A DNA stretch of 64,000 bases from Harmothoe impar (Eukaryota; Annelida; Polychaeta; Phyllodocida; Polynoidae). The notes below the pieces were generated by a model. It did not search any database and was not told the DNA's origin. It saw nothing but the letters and a program-made list of their open reading frames with translations. Where the stretch lies: positions 43,104,175 through 43,168,174 of the forward strand of contig OX381705.1 of assembly GCA_947462335.1 (NCBI GenBank). Direction: 5' to 3'. Within the stretch, counting starts at the first letter, position 1. Each line of letters begins with the position of its first letter. Both the position numbers and the translations under genes were made by a program. Below, in pieces: positions 23,680-35,400 of the stretch.

Positions 23680-25420
23680 TATGGGACTTAGAAACATTGT
23701 GATTGCCTCTCTGCTAGACCAAGGTAAAGGCTAGAGTCCCTCTTCCCCATGACTAACTGCTAAACTGCTTAAACCCCATTATGTTGATGGGTATGAAAGG
23801 GTAATACCTGGAACAATATTCAATATTTATATATGAGCAAATGACATATTTTGCTGGTAAACTGCTAAATGGTCAGTTAATAGACTTGATGTCTTCGTAT
23901 GACTATTCAATTTGCCATTGCTCCATTCATAGAACAATACTATTATAGAACTGATATCCCTATATTTCAGAAATCATTACCTGCCTATATTCATCATGAA
24001 GTCCATCAACTAATGACTGATTATGAGGTTAACATTGATCTATATCCCACCTCTGACTGAGAAAATCGAAGTTTTTATCAACAGATCGTATACTCAATAC
24101 AATGGTAGCCTATGGGTCATTTATTCCTTTAAATTGCCCTCATCCCTGAAAAACATATCCCTTATCCCTCAAAAGTGGCGTTAAAGCGCAAAATGCCTTA
24201 ACCCTATATGAATGTGCCTTCATCTCTCAAACGACTTTATCCCCCAAAGCACCACCTCCTCTATAAAATCACAGACTTCCAGTCCGCGCACAGCTCCGAC
24301 TGTTACTGGGGGGGGGGGGGGGGCAGCAAGCGTTTCGCCATTAAGGAGCATGTACTAGTGCTCCTTATATGTTTAATTGCCTTTATTCCTCAAACGCCAT
24401 TTTACTGCTCTCACATAGCGAATTCCCCTCGAAAAACAGCTTGCCTTTATCTTTCAAACCCTTGCTATATTAGTGTCATAAACCAGTCTGCCCTAAGATA
24501 TTAATCAATTTATTAATTTAATGAACGAATTCTATTCATAAACACAAATAATGATCAGGGTAATGTTTGCCTGTGAGATATCATTAACTTGCCTTCAGTC
24601 AGAAAGCAGGTATGGGGGTATAGGGGTCAGGAGGAAGGTGTGCTGCCTACTGTGACAAGCAGTGAGAAGACTTGATAAGAGTGTTACAAGCCTATCCCAT
24701 ATTTGTCCTCGATTTGTATTCATAGCGGTCTTATCAGTGGGTCTAACCTCCACCAGCGAAATTTAAAATGGCAGAACCATTGGGTATAGGTCCTATATCG
24801 ACAATGATGACATGACTATGCTGCTTCTATAAGTACTAAATGAAAACGAAGGGGGTCGGGTGTCCTGGGAAATGCATGAAAAGTAATGAAGTCATACTTG
24901 AATGGCCCCTATGTATACATGATAAGCTAATACAGGCGGATTCTCCATCTGCTCCAGATTTAATATCTCTGTCCCTGTGTTTACTGCTTAACGTAATCAT
25001 GACATCGGTTTTTAAACCATATTGTTATTATTATCATCCCCGATGGACGGACTGAATAAAACAAAAGGCCAATAACACCGTCATGCATCCGTCGTGGCCT
25101 TTACTGACTGTGACTTTCTTCACTCCTTACCACTGGCCTCGTCCCTCTCCTTCTCACGACACAACTGACACGTCAAAGACACACCACGTGTTATCACATA
25201 TTATCGTCATGTATAAGACAGTCGTAAACAGGCATTGTTGTTGTATGGAATAATGCATTACCAATTAACTGGATTAAGCATATATGTTTTGCAATTTCGC
25301 TCTTTGATAAATTGGTCTGGGGCACAATAGGGATACATCTGGGGACACACAGGACAATGCTCACCTGGTTACACATGTGACACATCTTGGTACAGACTAC
25401 AGTTGGGACATCTTGGTACA
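23680..25420. other. No gene recognised
   Basis: AT-rich sequence with a G run at about 24307-24323 and short open frames, one of which (24840-25055) ends directly at an AATAAA. No splice-supported exon was found. Confidence 0.4.
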
Positions 25421-25549
25421 TTAAAGGGGCGGTCCTCCTGCCGTAGATCCAACAGCTTAGAGTAGAGCATGTCGTTCATAACCAAGTGACCTTTCAGATG
25501 TGTCTGTAAACAAGGCCCCAAGCCACCAAAGGCCACTTGGTAGACTGCA

Positions 25550-25732
25550 TGTTGAGTATTTGACGACGCGCGAAAATGGTCTGTCAGGTACCAGCGTGCC
25601 AGCGTTCATGTCACTTCCGTCATTAAACTATGACGTCACTTCTGAGGCGTCCGTTCTACAGACAAGATGGAGTCTGATATTTTCTCTGTTTAAATCTCAG
25701 TTTAGATCCAACCTAATCATCGATCCTGAACA
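25550..25732 (+). repeat. 5' LTR
   Basis: 183 bp with TG...CA ends and short inverted tips (TGTT/AACA). It contains CRE-like TGACGTCA embedded as CTATGACGTCACTTC. It matches the right LTR base for base as far as can be read. Confidence 0.88.
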
Positions 25733-26411
25733 GGTTATGGAAGCCCAGATTACGCTAAGATCACGGTTAAAGGTTTGAGGTAGATGACAGACGAGTTGTG
25801 ATGACGGATGGTCGCTAGAGGTGGAGTTTAAGCCACTTAGGAAGTCGCCGTGAGAGACGCACGAGGAACACCATCGGAGGGGGCGGTTCTGCAGGCGGGC
25901 TGACGTCGGACAAGGTGCCGGGAGAGGCACGGGAGCCCGGGCACGAGAGGCGAGCAGGCGGGGCAGGCGCTCAGGGCCCGGGATGTACGTTTTATGTAGG
26001 CAGCGTGATGCGGCATGGCGAGTTGCCTTGTCAAGTTGCTGCAGTTGGTGAACAGCAGAGGGAAAAGTTGGAGATAACGACGTGGGAGACTACAGTGTGA
26101 TTGTGGAAACGCCGTGGGAGTTTGAAAAGTGCTGTGTGTGTCAGCAAGTCTAAGAACAGTGTGTGGATCTACACATGGATTGGTGGTGGTACCGTCGAGA
26201 GACACCTGGAGATGATTTTGTGTAGTGATGCCATGGAGGCTTATAGATCTATGTTATACATGTGAGAACGATGTGTTGTATGTATTATGTGTGTTGTGGT
26301 GTGTCTAGGCCAGGGACACGTTTGTGGACACTCGTACGTCGTGGACTGTGTGTCAGACACCCGGGTCAGACAGTTACAGACAGTGGCTGGTAGTTACAGG
26401 AGACGTGTAAT

Positions 26412-26564
26412 AAGCAAAAACATAACGAGTAGGCATACAGGAGCTGTATGCCCATGAGTGACCCCCGCTGGTACCCAGAGGAGGCCGCAGGCCTCTGCTG
26501 GGTACCAGCGAAGGGTCACGAATGGGCATACAAGCTCCTGTATGTCTACGAGTTATGTTTTTGA
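26412..26564. repeat. Large near-perfect palindrome
   Basis: The arms run from AAAAACATAACGAGTAGGCA to its complement, with the centre CCCAGAGGAGGCCGCAGGCC and almost no loop. It would extrude as a ~75-bp-stem hairpin. It abuts another inverted repeat at 26566-27022 and is probably a foldback inserted in the retrotransposon. Confidence 0.75.
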
Positions 26565-26565
26565 T

Positions 26566-27022
26566 TTATTATACCTAACATATGATAGTCCTATCTCTTA
26601 ACCACTGCAAACTTGATGGTTATTTACCAAAATCGCCATTGTGCTCGCCGATTTTTGCTCTTAGCTATCCCGATGGCCTAGGTGTCTCCCGATTTTTTAT
26701 AACAATGATTTCTCTCGAAAACCATATTTCTGGTCCGATTTTCATGCTGTAAAGTTCTGTATGCATGCAAACATACACCATCTACCTTTTCCAATAATCA
26801 AACTGTCAGTAATGTCTTGCTTTATCGTAAAGATCGTGATCACGATCGCGAATCGCCGATGGTTCAGGCAGGAAAGAGCTGTGCTCCCATTGGTCAAGGG
26901 GTGATCACGTGACCTTTCTCATACGCCCACTGGGTGGGCGTATTGGCCCAATACGCCACTGCAGTGGGCATATGAGTTTCAGTGGTTAAGAGATAGGACT
27001 ATCATATGCTAGGTATAATAAG
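26566..27022. mobile_element. Inverted-repeat element inside the LTR retrotransposon
   Basis: TTATTATACCTAACATATGA and about 20 more bases at the left (to CTTAACCACTG) are complementary to the right end (26981-27022). The ~370-bp centre is non-coding. Confidence 0.65.
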
Positions 27023-27562
27023 TAGCCAGATGGTCTGTGTAGTATGTGTACTGTGTCTAGATCGACGTGGACTGTAGTAGCTGTTAGATCGACAAGGAAG
27101 TCTACAGGTCGCTCTGCATGTTGTGACGGACAGGGAGTGTGCCAGGTAGAAGTAGGTACGTGTGTATCAGCTGTGTTAGTGGATGCTGTAACACTGAGGT
27201 AGACGTTAGGAGGCTGCAGTGGACGTCAGGAGGCTACAGGTGACGTCATGAGACTGCATGTGACGTCAAGTGACGACGTGAGTGTATATTATTTGTGTAT
27301 TATGATAACTGAAAGTGTGTATTGTATTATTGTGAACACCAAGTCGTCATGGGGTGTGTATGTAAGAAGCCAGGAAGTCTAAGTGTACATTGTGATAGGC
27401 CTAGATGTGGATATGTAGTGTGTGTGCCCAGGAACTTTGAGACAACGTCAGAGATGTGTGTGTGTAACTGAGTTGTGTCCAGGGACATGTTTGTGGACAC
27501 TAGAGCAACGTGATGTTTAAATGTCAACAAGGAGAGTGTGTATTTGTTTATTATGATCAATG

Positions 27563-27797
27563 TGTAGGAGGAGGCTCTAGGAGGTCGCCATAGCCTACGG
27601 GGTACTACGTGTAGGAGGAGGCTCTAGGAGGTTGTCATAGCCTACAGGGTACTACGTGTAGGAGGAGGCTTTTGGAGGTTGTCATAGCCTACAGGGTACT
27701 ACGTGTAGGAGGAGGCTCTTGGAGGTCGTCATAGCCTACAGGGTACTACGTGTAGGAGGAGGCTCTTGGAGGTCGTCATAGCCTACAGGGTACTACG
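27563..27797. repeat. 47-bp tandem repeat, five units
   Basis: Units start TGTAGGAGGAGGCTCT at 27563, 27610, 27657, 27704 and 27751 and differ by a few bases. The AGGAGGAGG core resembles the polypurine tract at the right LTR. Confidence 0.85.
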
Positions 27798-27876
27798 TGT
27801 AGGGGGTTTGTGTATCATTATTTTTGTGTGTGTGTGTATTTTTGTGTGTACCGGAGACACCTGTGTAGTAGCTCGT

Positions 27877-28350
27877 GAAACAAAGTCAAGAAGAGAAGTG
27901 TTCTGCCTTTTCTTGAAGTTTGTGTTACACATGGAGATGACAACGTGGTGTGTGTGCAGTGACGATGTGAGTGACATTAGAAAGTGAAACAAAGTCAAGG
28001 GGAGAAGTGTTCTGCCTTTTCTTGAAGTTTGTGGAACTGGGGCTCGTGAAGCAAGTCATGGAGAGAAGAGTTTGCCTTTCCTTGAAGCTTGTAAAACGTA
28101 GCTTGTGAAGAAAATCAAGAAGAGAAGTGTTGCCTTTTCTTGGATTTTGTGAAATGTGGAGGAGACTGCCCTACAGCTGTGTTTATAGTGAACTGTAGGT
28201 GTCCTACAGCTGTATTTATGGTGAACTGTAGGTGTCCTGCAGCTATATATATAGTGAACTGTAGGGAGTGTCAATGCATGGATGATGAAGCCCACTGCGT
28301 GTGGATGCATGGATGATGAACCCACTGCGTGTGGATGCAGGATGAAGCCC
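27877..28350. repeat. Further tandem repeats in the retrotransposon interior
   Basis: There are four diverged units containing AAGTCAAGAAGAGAAGTG and CCTTTTCTTGAAG (about 27877-28150), then three of CTACAGCTGT...GTGAACTGTAGG (about 28170-28265), then three of GCATGGATGATGAAGCCCAC (about 28275-28350). Confidence 0.75.
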
Positions 28351-29105
28351 ACATTATGTGGATGCCCATAGGGCTGAGTGCTTTATGGGGTTATTTTTCA
28401 GTGTTAGGGAAGTGAGGGGTAAAGCCTCACGTGAGGGATAAAAACCTCACAAGGGAATGATGTGCTGGAAACCTCTCTTCCCAAGGTTAGTTTAATTTGT
28501 GGTATATTATACTGTAATAGCTGGTGTGTATGCTATTAACTAAATGGAAATTCAATATGAACATAAACAAAACAAAGGAGAACTCTGTACTGTGAACTAT
28601 TAATCATGAAGTATTATGTATGTTAGTGAAAGTACATTTATATCTCCAGATTCATATTTTGAAAGAACTGAAGAAATGGAAACAAAGAAACTGTGGACAG
28701 TTTATTTACTAGTTTGACTATGAAGTCAAGTCAAGGACTTTATCTCTAAAAGTTTTGAGACAAATTGTGTCTTTTTAGTTTTCAACAAATATGGATATAT
28801 TTGTCTTTTATCCAACTTATTGGTGTTTCTATTATGAAAGAAACTAAACTACTTAACCAGTTTACTGGAGAACATTTGAAAAAGTCAAGGACTTATTATT
28901 TGAGAGACACTTAACATTATTTCTCAAAAGGAACATTTATCTAAGAAAGCAAAGACACTGATTCAATATCCAGGAGGAGTGTTTAAAAGAAACACTGAAA
29001 CTATGTTTCGAGGAGGAGTTTATTTACAGTGACATATATTCATATACATATTCTAAGTTTATTGTGTAGTGTTAACACATTATATTTTCACTTGTCGAGG
29101 AGGAG

Positions 29106-29288
29106 TGTTGAGTATTTGACGACGCGCGAAAATGGTCTGTCAGGTACCAGCGTGCCAGCGTTCATGTCACTTCCGTCATTAAACTATGACGTCACTTCTG
29201 AGGCGTCCGTTCTACAGACAAGATGGAGTCTGATATTTTCTCTGTTTAAATCTCAGTTTAGATCCAACCTAATCATCGATCCTGAACA
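29106..29288 (+). repeat. 3' LTR
   Basis: 183 bp, apparently identical to the left LTR. It is preceded by GTCGAGGAGGAG (polypurine tract) and followed by the target duplication CTGCA. Two further GAGGAGGAG-like blocks lie upstream (about 28970 and 29010). Confidence 0.88.
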
Positions 29289-29328
29289 CTGCAGTCAGTC
29301 TTGAGTGTGCTGACAGCCTTCAAACATA

Positions 29329-29813
29329 CACTGTAAAAAAGTGTTTCTAATTTTTAAACAGATTTACCCAAACATACTAAAGTTGGACACTTTCACTGAA
29401 TCTCAGAATCTCAGCACTTTCTTCTGTCAGCAGGTGCAGGGATATGGCTGCTGGTGGTGGTTGAGCCTACAAAAGTGAAATATTGGTGGACATGGCCAGT
29501 TTGGCTGGCCCACTGGAATATTTTGGACAGCACTATGTACTTATTATTGTTGACATTATCTAAATTGTCATTGATGTCAACCAATACAATGGGTACTATA
29601 TTTGACTAAGGAGAGCCTGTACATGGGCAAAAGCCTGAACAAGGAATAGGAGAATAATACCAGTGGGCTAGTTAAACTGCCCTCTCCCACGGTTTTTCAT
29701 TGCTGTAGCTCACCCCTCACTGGCGGCCATATCCCTACACATAGCTAGAAAAAAGCTTGCCATCAATATGTTTGGGTGAAAGTGTATAAATTATGTTCAC
29801 ATTTTTTACAGTG
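29329..29813. mobile_element. 485-bp MITE with TA target site
   Basis: CACTGTAAAAAAGTG at the left and ACATTTTTTACAGTG at the right are flanked by TA. Inner inverted blocks (TTACCCAAACATA / TATGTTTGGGTGAA and GGGATATGG / CCATATCCC) support it. TA duplication suggests a Tc1/mariner-type origin. Confidence 0.7.
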
Positions 29814-30410
29814 TATGGGTGAAGGGTGCAGTGGGCAGTGAGACCAGGTAATCATGCTGTCCTGGCCAGGTGACTTCAGTAGGGGGACCATGAATCAGGC
29901 TTTCCTTGGAATCATATAGTCTATAAAAGCATAATGAAACTATAGCACCCTATTAGATTTGATGATTACACATTGGCTTCTACGTATAGACATTGTGTAA
30001 TGGTACCATTGTGTAAAGATGTTCTTCGTTTACCCAAAATAACAGCATGTGGCCTATTTAAGGGGGAGTACACCGTTTTCTGTGGGCACACTGGTGGTAG
30101 TCAGTACACTGGTGGGTATCAATAGACCTCAATACTATACCACTGGCACAGTCCAACTGCTGGTCACACTAGTGCAACTTATCTAGGCCAGAGCATTGCT
30201 GGGAAGGAACAACCAGCAAACTATTTGTTGGTTGCCTGAGCCTTTATACATGGGGTACTGGTGCTGGGGAATACAGACTCACAGGGCTAGGATATGCCTG
30301 CATGTTTGAGGTTTCTGTTTGGGGGATTCTAAATATAACTAAGGTGTTATATAAACTTAACAAGGCTGGCCTAGAGGTTTGGATCTACGGCAGGAGGACC
30401 GTCCCTTTAA

Positions 30411-32589
30411 TCTATAGGGCTCCTAGGGGTCATGTCCAACCCCTGGTGCTTCCTTTGGTTGCCTCTAGATGGGGCCTAAGTCAGAAAAGTGATTGCTTCA
30501 GTCTGTGGTACCCTAAATACATGTGAATAGCATTGGCCCTCAGTAACTAGGCCTACTCACTGTCCTGGGAACCACTTCAGACTGAAGCAATAGTGGCCTG
30601 CCCTGTGATGTCATAATTACCCCCGGTTAGCTGCTCTACCTAGTGGCCAAGGGCCTGTACTGAAGGTTCTCAGTGGCCTATAGGGAGACATCAGGGGGTA
30701 TACTTGCGATATCTAGGGTACACTTGTAACACATCGGTATACACTTACGATATCTATAGTGTTCTTCAGGCAACATTCAACTTTCAGAATTTCCTGGCAT
30801 CATATTGAAAAGACTTCATATATGTATTAAGATTATTTTGGCAAAATAAAATTTAACAACAACAACATGTGCGTCATTTGGTAACGTCAACTTCTTGCAC
30901 CATGTGCAGATTAATGGATGTACTATTTGTAGTCGACAACCTTGTATGGCTACATTATAGATCAGGCAGCACCATGTGAACCCCAGAGGTTTACACTTTG
31001 TGTATCAGTTTATTGCTTACACCACAAACAACCTTGCTATTCTTATATTGTGGACAATGAAACATGACAGGTGTAACCCGGGGAGGTGTCTCAGCTCCAA
31101 CCATACCGGGAGGAGTGGTCATGATTTGGAGTGATATGGGTCCTTTTTCAACCTTGAGGGAGTGGAGTGGTGTACACCTATATGGGTATTTTTTTTCAGG
31201 GGTAACCTCCATTATTCCTTTATGGGTGTGACTTTGAGGAGGGACTCACAAGCTTAACTGCTAACCTCTTCCCTTTGAACTACAGTATATGATATGATTT
31301 TTAAAATTAGAAATCTCAGAGTGTATACCTAGCCCTTTAGAGTCCCATTGGGATGTGATTTCAGGACCCATGCATACAGACCTGCACCAATATGGGTATG
31401 CTTTTTGCAGAATTTACGCAGGAATGGGTTAACATTTCTAGCAATGGCAACACACCTACATGGGTCAGATTTAATTCCCATTACCACACATCCCGGTGAA
31501 AATAATCTACAACACCTCCCTGGGAGGTGTAAAGGACATGTTTGTCCCAATCCCACAGGCGTCTTAGATTAATTGTTACTACAACAATGGACTGAAGGCA
31601 GTGTTGACACATTTCAACCCCAAGGTTCATTAAGTATATTTCTTTACATTTATAGAAACGGCTTACTATACATGGATCAATATAGGGGACATCCTTCTCT
31701 CGGTAGAATCCGTAAGTGAAATTAATATAAAAGGCCTACATGCATGGTTACTTCTGGAATCACTCGTGTTTCTTTTTAAGGGAAAAAAGGTAGATTTTGT
31801 TTGGCACAAAAAGCAATTTCCGTAAAAGCAAACCTTTAAACCGGTGGTGCTACAGACTACTGAGGCGTATACCACAGTGGGTGGAGACGCCACCAAGTGG
31901 ATGCTGCCTACTCATGATCCATATTTCAACCCATGGTAAGGGGTGGAGTCAGCAGATGGAGAGCTGTGGTGCTGTGGAGTGGCCATTGCCCAGCTGACCT
32001 GTGGGCCTCTGTTGCGCTTGACCTGGGGTCAGTGAGGTTGAGCCTTATGGCCATCTATCACCAGGGAGGGTCAGTCGGTCGGACACAACCTTCTAGTCTA
32101 CAGGAGAGTAGGCCGGCCTAATTATAATTAACCAGAACAGCCTACAATAAACGTAAACAACGGCAGCGTATTGTTATTAGACTGTTACGAGCGTGTTTAT
32201 GGACTGATCATAATGCACAACGTGCAATACAGTTCAGCAAAATAGAAATAATGTTTCGTATTCAAGAATTTCATGGGCCGATGACTCCTTTCTGGCCTGT
32301 TTACCTACACATGTATATTGCACGTTTAAGTGAAAACCTACTGAATGTATTTTTCCTAAATGCCAAAACTGTCCTGTGTATGGGTGAGACCATCCATAAA
32401 TGTACAATTCAGGCATTTTGACAGGTACGTTATCCTGGAAAATGCTACAGAACAAAAAATACTGGATCTATTTTGTATCTCTTTGTGACAGGGAATAGTT
32501 GAGACTTTCAGAAAAAAAAACACTTTCAAACGGTGTGTTTGGTGAGAATTTTTTGATTTATGATCTGTTAAACCTGAGATTTATATAAA
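30411..32589. other. No gene recognised
   Basis: Several degenerate repeats of the type TATGGGTATTTTTT / CACCAATATGGGTATG occur at about 31080-31510. A 37-codon open stretch ending at 31937 is described among the rejected items. Confidence 0.4.
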
Positions 32590-34553
32590 TGTAATGTCCG
32601 TCAGATCTATTTGAAGCGGCCAAATGGCTGGTTAATAAAGTGAGCTTAATAGCCATGTTATCATCCACCTAGAGGGTTGTTATGGGTTTTATATTGACAG
32701 AAAAAAAATTGAGAATTCATCAATTTTTCTCAGCTCAGGGTCCAAAAAACCTATTGTGGACAGAATAGATCTTTGGATGTTACACACACATTAGTCTCTC
32801 TCCAGCATAGATTTGTGCACTTGTACACATTAAATGTGTCCTACAACCATGGGTGACCACACATTGATCAATCTTGAGCAATAGTTCCCTCCCAATGTTG
32901 CTTCTGTAGAATGCACAACCTATTTAGCTCCAATTTTCCTCATGTAACATCCGTCAGATCTATTTATGTAACAACCATCAGATATAAATGAAACTTATCA
33001 AATAAGCATCAAAGTACATTCTTCTGTGGTAAATATTCTACCTATACCCCTAAGCTATCAATTTGGTGTGCTAAACATATTATTCAGGCATTATTCAATT
33101 TGTCTTTCAAAACTGATTACAAAGTTGTTGGGAATAGACCTGACGGATGTTACACTGGAAAATTGATATCAGCCCAGAGATGTTAATATCAAGTAGCTTA
33201 GAGTTATCACTGGATAATATCTTAAAGGGGTGTCTTGTCTAATATCCTGAACCATCAATATGTTATTTTCATCCCCTGTTCATTAATTTGGGGCACATTT
33301 TATTTATCTGACGGACATTACATTATCAGATTATTCTTCAAATATCCCATTTCTGCTCACTGCAAGCTCTTCATATTGTAACATATAGTATTCCCGTATA
33401 GGGGTACTTTTACTACACAAAACACTCATTAAGACCATAGCAGATACTTCAATTTTTGGCAAAGTGTGAAAATATGGATATTTTTGTTCTCAAACAGCCT
33501 GAGGAGACCGTAAATGGGTGTGTTTGACTTTATATTGCATTTATTTTCACAGTGTGATGTTCATAAATACAGTATTTCTCAATTTGGTAAGTAAGCATGG
33601 CGGTATAATTCCACTCTGCTTCTAGGTATGATTGAACACATTACGAGGATCTGAGACACAACGAATAGACAGGTGTACAATTACATACAATATGATTATT
33701 AATGACTAGGATCTTTTACTTGATTTCCATGAGATGCTTTGATATACAATAAAATGATATTCATGGTTTATAGGCTGGTTGTTCTACATCAAACAACTTT
33801 GGTGATGTGAAATTGATAATGATAACAATTTGCTGACTAGAAGAAGAGTTTTAAAGTTGGTATCGCAATTGGGGTGACTAGAATTGAGCCCTCTCAATAA
33901 ATACCTAAACGTCCTGAATGTATACTTTTCTTCTGAAATGGGTGCTTAATTCTGGCTACCAAGAGTCCTAAAGGCTTTAATATAAGGTTTGTAATAAGAT
34001 CTAGATCTACAGCTTTCATGGAGAAAATTCAAGCATTGGTAAATCATCTGAGATATGCTGCCACCTGTGCAGATGTCAATGCACTAATGTGTTCATTAAT
34101 GGAGTCAGGTCTTAGTAGTGTTTGATGATATTTGGTGCTCATGGAACTGGGTTTATAAGTAATATGACAAATGTAACATCTGTCAGATCTATTGTGATTC
34201 AACACCTTATTATATGGGTTTACCATGCAAATAATGTGTATATGGTTGGAAAAGTATACATAATTTTGAAAGTTTACATGGTGGGGATAATATACTAAGA
34301 GAGTTTAATGATAAAAATAGTAATTTTAAGCAAAATAGAGTAAAGTTGGAGTTTTTATATGAAAAGTTCCACAATTTTGATTATTTCAAAAAGTTTGCCA
34401 ACACATTACGTAAAGATTCTTCCTCTCTGGGTTCTGGAATTTTTCATGTATGTTCTTATATATCAAGCCTACCTACTCATGTAATTTAGAATGACTGTGG
34501 CATTTTTAAGTCATATTTTTCATGCAAGGAATATAGATCTGATGGATGTTACA
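32590..34553. repeat. Dispersed array of a 22-bp motif in both orientations
   Basis: The motif TGTAACATCCGTCAGATCTA(TT) or its complement occurs, with few changes, at about 32590, 32764 (-), 32943, 32967, 33133 (-), 33302 (-), 34172 and 34532 (-). The copies are separated by unrelated AT-rich sequence, so this is not a simple tandem repeat. The core contains the palindrome AGATCT. Confidence 0.7.
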
Positions 34554-34750
34554 CAATTTTAGTAGCCTTTGGTTGATAATAAATAAAAACTGACCCCCTG
34601 GGAGTTAGTCAATCCACCAGCGGTTTTCATATTGCCAAGATATGAGGCTTTAAATATGATAAAGTGGTATACATTAATGTTAAGCTTCTTGATTTTTGCT
34701 TTTGGAACCACAATTGTACATTTATGGATGGTATCACTAATATGTGTCTG

Positions 34751-34896
34751 TCCAGTTAACAAAAAGCATTATTTTACGTCAAAATAGCGTTTTAAAACGT
34801 TATATAATGTCATACAATAGTAAAGAGTCTGAGAAAAACGTTATTTAACGTTAGATAACGTTATAACATGTTGTATAACGTTTTTTGTTTACTGGG
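34751..34896. mobile_element. AACGTT-rich MITE
   Basis: TCCAGTTAACAAAAAGCATT at the left is nearly complementary to AACGTTTTTTGTTTACTGGG at the right. The inside is repeated AACGTTATATAACG-like sequence. It is a short relative of the element at 5225-6431. Confidence 0.7.
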
Positions 34897-35214
34897 TGGG
34901 CGCTACAACCACGCCTATACAAGACAAAACATGTCACCAGATCGCTCCGCCCCAGCTAGTGCTTACTGACTCAATGTAACCAACGACAATGTGCCAGAGA
35001 ACACGATCTATAATGTCTTTTGTTTCCTCAGGACAAAATAAAATGAATAATCAATCCATCAAACAGTTAGTCACGATCGGCGCGTATTCAAAGACCTGGA
35101 CAACCATTAGAAGTGGACCGTGGAATTTGAAAAGAGCACGGAGGAGGCCGCTCATGGTCCTTTTCTGGTAGAAGCTTTTCTCCCATATGGATAACAAATG
35201 AAACCAGGTTGCTC

Positions 35215-35400
35215 TTTACCCTATCCTTCCTAGCAAAACAGGGCCAGCTTTAGAAATCTTTATCCAATTTTAAAAAGAAAGTTATATTTCAAGTAATTTT
35301 TGGGCTATTTCAGAGTTGATTTGATAGTTTAATTGCGAATGTTGTCGGCGAGCTGGCGCTGAAGTTTGTGAGTCAATTCTTTACCCTACCTCGCCCCCCA
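35215..35400. mobile_element. Decayed copy of the 39424-40019 element
   Basis: CTAGCAAAACAGGGCCAGC, CAAGTAATTTTTGGGCTAT, CAGAGT(T/C)GATTT and GGCGCTGAAGTTTG occur in the same order as in the element at 39424-40019, with internal deletions. Confidence 0.6.

Larger units (their letters stand above)
25550..29288. mobile_element. Non-coding LTR retrotransposon, recent insertion
   Basis: Two 183-bp direct repeats beginning TGTTGAGTATTTGACG and ending GATCCTGAACA look identical on reading. They are flanked by the 5-bp duplication CTGCA (25545-25549 and 29289-29293). A purine tract GAGGAGGAG abuts the right LTR, and a TGGAAGCCCAG primer-site candidate starts 5 nt after the left one. No gag or pol frame exists in the 3.4-kb interior, which is instead built from several tandem repeats and two large inverted repeats. 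This is the structure of a large non-autonomous (LARD/TRIM-like) element that must use proteins supplied elsewhere. Confidence 0.88.
25425..30406. mobile_element. piggyBac-type element split by two later insertions
   Basis: The left end AGGGGCGGTCCTCCTGCCGT and the matching complement at the right (ending ACCGTCCCT) are flanked by TTAA (25421-25424 and 30407-30410). Similarity extends about 28 bp, to GTAGATCCAA. Removing the LTR retrotransposon and the MITE inside leaves about 0.75 kb, so it was a small non-autonomous element. Confidence 0.75.

Noticed and set aside
27563..27797. CRISPR-like regular repeats
   Set aside because: The 47-bp units are contiguous with no spacers, and they lie inside an LTR retrotransposon of a eukaryote.
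31830..31937. Plus-strand 37-codon stretch ending MLPTHDPYFNPW then stop
   Set aside because: It looks like a protein C-terminus, but the acceptor lacks a pyrimidine tract and no partner exon was found.
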